The notes below the pieces were generated by a model. It saw only the letters and a list, made by a program, of their open reading frames with translations, ran no database searches and was not told where the DNA came from. A stretch of DNA of 64,000 nt, from the NCBI GenBank assembly GCA_947311845.1, contig CAMZMU010000071.1:18788181-18852180 (forward strand), in the 5' to 3' direction. The position numbers were made by a program, and so were the translations under genes. This document shows, piece by piece, positions 56,097 to 64,000 of this stretch; position 1 is the stretch's first letter, and each line of letters starts with the position of its first letter. Source of the stretch: Poa pratensis (Eukaryota > Streptophyta > Magnoliopsida > Poales > Poaceae).

Positions 56097-58310
56097 GGGC
56101 ATCTCTAACCGATCCCCTAAACTTTAGAGGAGTAAACCGACTCCTAAAACTTAGAGGAGTAAAAATACTCCTCTAAAGGTGGACGGCGCGGAACCGAACT
56201 CCTATATTTAGAGGAGTAAAACTTTTTTGCCCCATTTCTTTCCACCACTTCACATATGCATTCAAACATTACATATAGTTCAAACAAACAATTCAAACAT
56301 AGAGTTCATTCAAAAGTAGACTCTACCACCACCATCGATCAAGGTCACCAAAAAGAAGCTACCGACCTTGTTTGATCCAAAATACCACCAACATATCACC
56401 TCATATGTTGTGGACCACCATCGAAGAGCTCAAAGACCATCTCCGAAGAAGTCATCACCATCACCACCTCCTCCTCCTCGGCCACCATCACCTCCTTGGC
56501 CATGAGCATCTCCACCAAAAGATCTTTGAATGATCTTTGCTCGAGTGAGCTCCCAATACTTCTTAGCCGTGGCATCCATGTTGCTTGGGTCCATGAACAT
56601 GATAGCACGCTCATCGATCTCCTTCTCTTTTGCTATCCTCTCCTCCTCAAGTGCAACCCTCCTCTCCTCGGCAAGGGTCCTCCTCTCCTCGATCTCCATC
56701 TTCTTCTTCGACTTCTTCTCCTCCATTGCCTTGAGCTCGGCCCACCTTGCCGCCTTCTCATCCCTCCTCTCGGCCGCCAAGGCTTTCTTGGTCTCAACCA
56801 TGGCACATAGTTCTTCTTTATAGCCTCCAACTTGGGCACCTCTCCTTTTCCTCTCCTTTGCAAGCTTTTGCCCCTCGGGCCTCTTGTGCGGGTCTTCGTC
56901 TTCCTCATCATTGGCATCGATGGAGATGCTCACCCTAGACCTTTTTGGAGTGGTCTCCCAATTCCTCCGCACCCACTTTTCATTGCCAACAAGCTCGTTG
57001 TAGCAATGGTGCAAGGTGAAAGCTGTGCCTCCATTCTTCTTGTTGCGCATCTTGTAGAGGTCTTGGATGAGTGGCCCAAACTCCGTCAAGGGCACTCCAC
57101 TTGGCGGGTTGGTGTGCACTTGATCAACACAACCGGACCACCGGTTGCAACACTCAAGAATGGCACCCCACCGGTGGCCGAGAGAGCCTTGTGTGCGAGT
57201 GATCGGCACCTCCACGTTGTTGTTGTAGTATTCCTCGATACGAGCCCAAAACCTCTCCTTCGATTGGTCGGTGCCAACCGATGCATCGAGTGACACATTC
57301 ATCCACGCATAGCACAATGTGACGTCCTCTTTCTCGCTATAGTTGGAGGCTCGGCTCTTCTTTGTGCTTCCTTGTGTGTCCACCACTTCTTCCTCAACCT
57401 CTTCTTCCTCCACCTCTCCTTGCTCGGTGAGTTCAACGTCTTGATCGTCGAAGTTCATGTCGTCGATCCCGGTGGCATGGCTACCCTCCAATTGGCTCAT
57501 GAAGGTGGCCACCTCCTCCTCCACCACACTACATATCATCAAAACAACATCACCGTGTGTCTACAAATAGCCAACCGATGAGAGGAGAGGAGAAAAAGAA
57601 TTTTTTTACCTTGCCGACGATCCATCGAACACCTCGGGCTCGTCGACATTGACGACGGCCGCCCGCGGTGGCCGGACTCGGGGAGGGTTCGCCGTCGAGG
57701 CCTTGCACTTCGAAGAGGCAGCTGCAGCCTTCGGAAGCGCCGCCTCGGCCTTCTTCTTCTTCTTCTTCGAGGCCGCCGCCTCCGCGAGCGCCACCTTGGC
57801 CGGAGTCGGCTTGCTCTGCCGCCGGCCGGCCACAGGAGCAATGGGAGGACGCGGCGCCACCTCGGGAGCCTCCACGCGCTTGCCGCCGGCCTTACCGGAG
57901 GCCTTGACCGTGCCGGCTGGCCGGACCACGTTGTTTGCCCCCAACCTCTTTCCGGCCGCGGACGCGGCGGAAATCTCCGATTGCGGCGGCGTCGGGTCGT
58001 CTCCGGAGCCAAGGATGGGCGGAGAAGGTGCGCCGGAGAGCTGCGCGTCGATCCCGGGCGGAGTCGGCGACATCGGCGCCGGCGGGGAGGCGGGCGGGAA
58101 AGAACGGCGGAGGGCGGGAAGACGAGGCGGAGCGGCGGGAGGTTTTCTCGGATTTGGTTTTGGAGGAGTATATTTAGGAGTCGGCCGCCACTTTTACTCC
58201 TCCGATGAGTAAAAATATACTCCTCTAACCGTTTTGGGGATCGGTTAGGTGCGGTCGCCTCCTATTTTTACTCCTCTAACTGATTTTAGGGGATCGGTTA
58301 GAGATGCCCT
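56097..58310 (-). mobile_element. PIF/Harbinger element in the kinase last exon
   Basis: Perfect 25-bp terminal inverted repeats beginning GGGCATCTCTAACCGATCCC, flanked by TAA on both sides (56094-56096 and 58311-58313). Length 2214 bp. Subterminal copies of AGAGGAGTAAA/TTTACTCCTCT are frequent. It carries ORF1 but no DDE transposase. Confidence 0.95.
56430..58073 (-). CDS. Harbinger ORF1 (Myb/SANT-like, NAM-associated type)
   Basis: Two exons, 58073-57610 and 57528-56430, with GT-AG borders and a continuous frame of about 520 codons. Exon 1 is Ala/Lys-rich and low-complexity, ending VNVDEPEVFDGSSA. Exon 2 has SNYSEKEDVTLCYAWMNVSL, RFWARIEEYYNN, a trihelix-like part, then a long charged coiled coil (EERRTLAEERRVALEEERIA) and a Gly/Asp tail. 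ORF1 proteins guide Harbinger transposase to DNA. In host annotations such genes are often misnamed as NAM-associated proteins. The frame is intact. Confidence 0.85.
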
Positions 58311-60667
58311 AAGATGCCACCTTTCCTCGGATTCCCCACAAGCTGTCCTGGTGATAACCGAAAAGATCTCACCTGCAAGTCAAATTGATGGCATTTTCTA
58401 CCGATGAAGTATTCGAAAAAAAGGAGACACAAGATCTGAATCAATGTACGTTGAACGTTAACCTTGAGATATGTAACATATGTCGATTTGACATAGCTCC
58501 CATCGCTCATCTTCAGCAACAAAGATAGCAGGTCAGCCTTTGGACAGTCTCTGATTATGACTGCATCCGTATGGCCATCTGAGAACTGCATCACAGCCAC
58601 ATCATGCATTCTCGCTGAGTCAACCAAATTATACCAGCACTTAACAAACAGATTTTTTAGAATAAAATGGAGCTGGATCCAATTACCTTGGCTTCAGGAG
58701 CTGCCATGACACTCTCAGCAGCCCATGGCACGTTATTGATGCACACAGACACAAAGGGGCCATCGATGAATCTCCAGTCCGATCCTTGAGGCTCAGCTGA
58801 AGGACCTTGATAAGAACACACATGAGATTCCCCGTTCTGCTCTAGACGCTCCTCAATGGAACTCTCGACTTGTTTGAGAGGCTCCCCGTACGCCTCGTAG
58901 CCCGGGGCAGGCACGAAATGGATGCTTCCGCTGTATCGTCGCAAGTTCATTATGCGAACCAGAGCCTGAAATTAATCAATCAGAACTTGTTACGATCTGA
59001 GGCATCAGTTTCCAACGATTTCAATTTGCTGAAGAAAATAAGAATACAGACATAAAAGTCGAAGCGCGCGCTCCCCAGCCACCTGTATTTCTCTGACTCG
59101 ATGTCAATATCGGCCACCAAACCTGAATTTTATCTGAAAGTGTTAGATTCAGCAAAATTCCATTGGTGTTGGACTGTGTTGATACGTAACGTACCCCAGG
59201 TAACTGATAGCACACTGAAAATTCTCTTCTGGCCATGCGCTATGGTGCAGACATCCAAGGCCTGCTTGTGGCCTGCACAACCAGCAACTCGATGTCAGGT
59301 TCTGCATTTGAAACTGCCAGGGAGCATACATTACGATGCCTGAAAGTATACGATGACCTCTGATAATGGCGAATAAAGCGTCTCGGATTGAGTACGTCTC
59401 ACTTGCAGCATGCAGGAGTGATTTCGCCATGCCATTCCCTGTGCCTGCATAGATTGCAAGCCCGAATCTGTTTTGAGTGTTTTTCAAGTTTAAGTTTTTG
59501 TGCTGGTATATTGCACAACATGAATTGTTCTTACCAGCTGGAATTACCCCGATCGGCACTTTTATTGCTTCCTCCCAGTCAGTTCGCTGCAGAATCCCGT
59601 TTACTACCTATTGCCAGAAAAGGACGGTATGAGAACCAAGTTGGAACCTCGAGAATATACACAGGTTTGTTGCTAGTATCTGGACGATTTTCTGTCCCAA
59701 CACTTAATGTTCTGCATCGCCAGACTTGCAGGTAAAAGATGAGTTGCAAACAAACGACAGAAGCGGGTATTGTTACCAATCTCCACGAGGACGCCATCGC
59801 CACTAACGCAGACGATCCCGTCCTATCTCGCAAGGTCAAGAGAAGAGGCCACCTCCCGGGCATGGCCCCCGGTACCGGGTCTCTAAAACAAAAAATGACG
59901 AACCAAACGGATCAAAATAACTGCAAGAGCCAAGATTTTAGGGGGAAAAGACACTTTGAATCATGGAGAAAACAATGCGCATTTGCGTGTGGAAACCTTG
60001 CATTGTGATGTCGACGCCGGCAGCTTCGAGCATGGGCTTGACGTCTGCCTCGTAGATCCTGTTCGCGCATCTCTTGCCGCCGGAAGGGTTGACGAGGACG
60101 TACAATCTCTTCGGCCGGCCTGTCGTATATCCATCACAAAATATGAATTTTGTACGTTACGATCTCTCGTTAGACTGAACGGTTGATAAAAAACAGAGGC
60201 TGAGAAACAGAGGAACGGTGCGTTTCCATCTAGGTTGAACCGGCAATCTCCGTCAGAGATCACGGCGGAGGCGCCAAAGACTGAACGACGTGCGTACCGA
60301 ACGAGTCCAAGCAGCCTCGCAGCCTGTCGCCCCACGCCGCGGCCGCGCCTTCGCCGTCGGCCATCTCGAACTCGTAGTCCCTCCTTCTCCTGCGCCTCCT
60401 CCCTCCCGCCTTACTTGACCCGCAGCACGACGGCGGTCTCGCTGTCGCGGCGTCGTCCGCCACGAAGGCCCTGACGACGACCTCCTTCCCGTTCGCCTCG
60501 ACGCCGAGCACGTCGGCCTCAAGCGAGACGATACCCTCCGCCGCGGCGCCGGCGCAGTAGTGCCACCGGAGCTCGGGGCCGCCGTCCGTGGAGAGCGTCG
60601 CCTCGGCCGGCGCGCCGTTCACGCGGATCTTCGCGGCGGCGCCGCCCGTGGCGTGGCGGTCTTCCAT

Positions 60668-60931
60668 GCGTGGGACGCGAAGGATTTGGCAATTGAAAAC
60701 GGACTGGGGCGGGAGCGTGCGGCAGTGCAGATGGAGGCGCCGGTGGATCGACGTTTTTTTTTTTACGTGTGGGTTTTTCCGGCTTCTGTATTGGCGGAAC
60801 AAAAAGTTTGGGCGTGCCGTCCACGGAGACCTAGGCAGGTGGCCGGGCAATGTTACGCCCACGTGGACTGGCCAGATTGACGATGACCAAAAAATTTTCC
60901 TCGGATTTCAGGAAAAGCTGGATAAAAATTT
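60668..60931 (-). promoter_or_regulatory. Upstream region of the kinase
   Basis: About 265 bp between the kinase start and the tRNA gene. No TATA box was picked with confidence. A T run at 60749-60761 faces the leader. Confidence 0.35.
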
Positions 60932-61003
60932 CGCCGTTGCCGGGGATCGAACCCGGGTCACCCGCGTGACAGGCGGGAATACTTACCACTATACTACAAC
61001 GAC
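60932..61003 (-). tRNA. tRNA-Asp (GTC)
   Basis: The 72-nt cloverleaf on the minus strand starts GTCGTTGTAGTATAGTGG (A box TATAGTGGTAAGTA) and has anticodon loop CCTGTCACG with anticodon GTC. It ends GGGTTCGATCCCCGGCAACG plus GCG, with box B GGTTCGATCC. All stems pair, and there is no intron and no encoded CCA. The 3' end is the sequence to which the LTR element's primer site (16788-16805) is complementary. Confidence 0.97.
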
Positions 61004-62137
61004 TTCAATGATATTGTACCACGGAGTACTTACAAATAAGAAGCGAGCAAAAAACTTTAATCCTACACTCTACGAGCATGACTTAATACCACAAAAGCTT
61101 TACAAAGTCAAACAAACGAGTGAAAAACTTCAATACTTGGTCGATGCCAGTCTTAGTACCACTGTATGAACGCGCACCAGACAAAAATGTTAGTGGACAC
61201 AAAATCGGTGGACTAGTCACATGCGAATGGCACGTGCTCGAATCACGGATCGCCGTCGTGGTATTGATTCCTCGGAACTATATATCCGTGCCCCAGGTTT
61301 AGTTGCCGCATACTTCCCCTTATATACACAATCACGAAAGTGCACCGCCGCACAAGTTTGGCTGATTCAGAGACGTACGTACAACATAACAGTGGCCATT
61401 AGAGTGGGATTTCATGTCTGGTTGACAGAGAAGGAAGGAGGGGTCCAGAAATGGAAGTGGGTGTGGTGGCTCTCGTCACAACATTCCTTTTATTCCCTTT
61501 GTCCCAAAATATATGTACTCTTGAGTAGCTATGTGTACTTAGGGGTCCATTGCCCCCCTCCAGCAGCGGACCCAAGAATGTTTTAAAGCCTAGGCAAACT
61601 ACTACATTAAAGGATTAGTATGCTAATTTTTGTCAAATAACGATGAAATTACCATGTGCCGGCCGGCCGGAAGCCCGGGCAGCATGGGCGCTAGGTCCGC
61701 CACTGCCCGCTCCTTCTAGCCTAGATCTTTAGCTAAAACATTTTTATGTTTGCCATTTTTTGTTACAATTATGCTAAGATGCCAACTTTCCGACGTTCTA
61801 CCGGCACTGATGAAGCAGACGAAATACGCCCAAAAATCCATAATGGAGAATAATGTTTTTGTTAAGAATAACGAAATAATTTTTAGTAGCTCAATTTTTG
61901 TAGACAAAGTCAAAATCAGCTGAAAACTTTGATTGAACTCCCAGGGTTGATTCTTGTAATACGTCCTTCAAAACATCGTACGCAACCTCGCTTATTGTTA
62001 CTCGTGGTGCTGCCGTAGGGTATGGTTTCTGGCCAGAATATCTCAAACCCTAGACAGCTCGGAGTTTTGCACACAAGATAAAAACACAGTTAACACCCTT
62101 TTCAAAAAGAGAAGTTAACACAAAGATGGGTGACAAG
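61004..62137. other. Intergenic, degenerate MITE pieces
   Basis: 61493-61530 resembles one end of a Stowaway element (TCCCTTTGTCCCAAAATATA). 61561-61705 has ends CAGCAGCGGACCCA and TAGGTCCGCCACTG, a decayed relative of the hAT MITE at 62138. No gene seen. Confidence 0.5.
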
Positions 62138-62314
62138 CAGGGGCGGACCCAAGTGGAGCCTAGTGGGGGCCTAGGCCCCCACTCAAATTTGAAAAGTTCT
62201 AAAGAATTCATTGATTTTTTCACAGAAATACACTTAAAATTTCAGATGTATGTAAGAAATGCCCCCACTCCAAAGTTTTGCCCCCACTTAGAAAACATTC
62301 TGGGTCCGCCCCTG
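62138..62314. mobile_element. hAT-type MITE
   Basis: 177 bp with inverted ends CAGGGGCGGACCCA and TGGGTCCGCCCCTG. The perfect 8-bp target duplication GTGACAAG is at 62130-62137 and 62315-62322. Noncoding. Confidence 0.95.
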
Positions 62315-62322
62315 GTGACAAG

Positions 62323-63459
62323 ATTAATCCTCTAAATCCAAGTGCAAAGGGTTGCTCCTTGTGGAAGTTGTCTAACGCTCCCTCATCAAGTCGGGTGTCG
62401 CCCCTTTCTAGGGGTGTCTTGCCAAGCAACAAAGCGTTCTCACTCGGCCGAGTACACCTTCAAGTAGGCCATTGTATGTAGATGAAGACATTAAAAACAA
62501 ACGTAAAAAAATCAATCAGCTATAATTTTTATGTGCTCATGATGCATACTTAGTCAATTTGATTTGTGTTTTGTGTTATCTTTTTCTTATTCATATGTTT
62601 ACTTGTTTCGTATGCCACGTGTTTCCACGAGTATAGATATGCTGCATAATTTTAATATTGTTCTTGTTGACATCTATTTATTTTTGTTACAGACGGCTTA
62701 ATATTTATTTGCTGCAAAAGCCAGCTGATTTTTTCATATATTTTCTTCTGTGTTCGAGCATACGCTACTTGATTTTGCGTGCTAGGTACCCCAGATTCTT
62801 ATCGACATATCGCTGATGCAAAGTTTGTTGGAGCTGCGCGCATCATAGAGGTCCAAAGCAGCATGGGTACATGTAGATGGATGAAACGCAAGGGAAGCAT
62901 GGCTTCCATCCAGAAGACTAGAAAACTACGTACGTACTACAAGAAACATCTAGGAGAGCCAAGCACGAGTATTGGGTTGGAACGAATCTTGTAACATGTT
63001 GCAACACATTTTAGCGGATGTCTTGCCTAGCTAACCTACGCATAAGTTTAAAGTCATTGCCCTTCTAGAATAAAAAATAAAATAGGAATTTGGAATACCT
63101 AACAATTCAATTGCCACTGCAATAATAATAATAATAATGACAATAATACCTGTGATTCATAATAAGTGTCGCAGTTTTCAAATATCTCCCGTTCAAAACT
63201 ACGGAACTAATTTAGATCGGAGAGAGTAATATAATTTTTGACATGTGAATTAAAAAAAAATGTGAATCAGTTTACAGACGGCAGATGTAGATGTAAAGGT
63301 GGTAAGTTACATTCCAAATTTCTTGGCTAGACGGTACATTCCAAAAATTCATTTTTTTTGGCAGTCAACAAACTCATCTAAGGCAATAATATTCCGCGAT
63401 AGAGCGTTGCCTTAAAAGCAAAAACTGCACATGTTCCCAAGACGCAAAGCCAACGCAAT
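62323..63459. other. Intergenic, nothing recognised
   Basis: AT-rich. A short (AAT)n microsatellite lies at about 63119-63138. A 71-codon open frame at 62779-62994 has no recognisable similarity. Confidence 0.5.
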
Positions 63460-64000
63460 ATTCAAAGAGAAGAAAAAAACCTAGGCGTTAGGCGCTGTGT
63501 ACAGCTGGGCCGCCGCAAGCCAAGCCCCCGTCTGAAATCCCACCGAAAATATCTCCCCGCTGCTTGCCTGCCTGTACTTCTTTCTTTCTTGTGTCGCAAG
63601 CCAAAAGCATCTCCACCAGATGCCGCTCTCTCGCGAACATCTGAGCCGTCCACGTACACGTCCCGGGCCACGCCGCGCCGTCGGATCTCACGCGGCAGGG
63701 CAACCTCAACCGAACAAAAAGGAAAGCGCGAGCTGTACCCTGCCATGTTCGCCGATTCGCGCCCGTGCTATCTTACATTCGCACACGCATCCCTCAATCT
63801 TCGCCCACCATTCGCCGCTGACAGACGGGAGTGTGCAATTCGCCCCTCCGCAGAGGGTCCAGCCGCAAAAGCGCCGGGCACGAACCATTGGTTGGTTTCG
63901 CTATAATTAGGCAACCCAGAAGGCACGTCTCCTTCGTCTCGCCCTCGTCCGCCGCCGCGTGTTCGGAACCGAGCGAACCCCGCCTCCTCTACTCTCCACC
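63460..64000 (+). promoter_or_regulatory. Probable promoter and leader of a gene to the right
   Basis: Composition changes to CpG-rich from about 63480. CTATAATTA at 63901-63909 could be a TATA box. It is followed by a pyrimidine-rich, ATG-free leader-like stretch (CGTCTCCTTCGTCTCGCCCT, ...CCTCCTCTACTCTCC) to the window edge. The gene itself is not visible. Confidence 0.45.

Larger units (their letters stand above)
55959..60667 (-). pseudogene. Sphingoid long-chain-base kinase, disrupted
   Basis: Diacylglycerol-kinase-fold enzyme that phosphorylates sphingoid bases. Exons (minus): 60667-60298, 60119-59997, 59882 to about 59790, 59607-59535, 59444-59358, 59272-59195, 59122-59052, 58965-58687, 58585-58463, 58372-58311, then 56093-55959 after a Harbinger insertion. 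Landmarks are RLYVLVNPSGGKRCANRIYE, DGIVCVSGDGVLVE, GVIPAGTGNGMAKSLLHAAS, ADIDIESEKYRW, MNLRRYSGSIHFVPAPGYEA and the tail DGEVIARGEGTYGRNQHQD. Exon 3 has an extra G near 59866, a TAG where Tyr is expected before DGIV, and ATTGGTAA at the donor. Start chosen at MEDRHATGG because upstream codons look like leader. Confidence 0.9.

Noticed and set aside
62779..62994. Small gene of 71 codons
   Set aside because: No conserved motif, no leader or splice context, AT-rich surroundings.

Overview
The window is plant nuclear DNA, almost certainly from a Triticeae grass (wheat, goatgrass, barley or rye group). The evidence is the type of gypsy LTRs with a tRNA-Asp primer site, the Stowaway, Harbinger, hAT and Mutator elements, two CACTA transposons with palindromic subterminal arrays, an Au-like SINE, and grass-type gene families. 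Four host loci and one tRNA gene are visible, and most of the rest is nested transposons. The host loci are a CC-NB-LRR resistance gene (+, 4808-8661), an F-box/DUF295-type gene (+, 9694-10731), a methylesterase (MES/PIR7-type alpha/beta hydrolase, +, pieces from 18429 to 45342) and a sphingoid long-chain-base kinase (-, 60667-55959). A tRNA-Asp(GTC) gene lies at 60932-61003 (-). The last 500 bases look like the promoter and leader of a further + strand gene.

Layout. 1-1613: end of a gypsy element with its 3' LTR. 2680-3030: a SINE with 5S-rRNA-like units and a 20-bp target duplication. 4808-8661: the NB-LRR. 9694-12136: F-box gene, Stowaway MITE and a Mutator-type element with a 9-bp target duplication. 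12303-18386: a reverse-oriented LTR retrotransposon (target duplication GGAGC) that ends 42 bp before the methylesterase start codon. 18566-41750: a CACTA element (target duplication GCT) that splits methylesterase exon 1. 45440-54031: a second CACTA (target duplication ACT) just 3' of the methylesterase. It carries a nearly complete TNP2 transposase, an AP2/ERF-like gene, and an inverted-repeat cassette with what looks like a captured CAF-1 exon. 55959-60667: the long-chain-base kinase, with a PIF/Harbinger element (target duplication TAA) in its last exon. 62138-62314: a hAT MITE.

The main caution concerns assembly. Bases 10230-23004 and 23018-35791 are the same 12.77 kb sequence twice, separated by exactly 13 Ns. 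I read this as two overlapping contig ends left unmerged by a scaffolder, not a biological duplication. If so, the second F-box fragment, Mutator element, LTR element, methylesterase exon and transposon gene are phantoms, and the first CACTA is about 10.4 kb rather than 23 kb. Several reading frames on both sides of the gap are broken by loss of one base in a short homopolymer, usually a G run, so some apparent pseudogenes, including the NB-LRR, may be consensus errors.

The methylesterase was hit by at least five insertions (LTR element upstream, CACTA in exon 1, MITE plus retroposon in intron 1, second CACTA downstream), yet its catalytic Ser, Asp and His codons all remain. The most unusual possible system is in the second CACTA: an AP2/ERF-like DNA-binding ORF inside an element whose subterminal repeats are dense in GCCGAC, the DRE core bound by some AP2 proteins.
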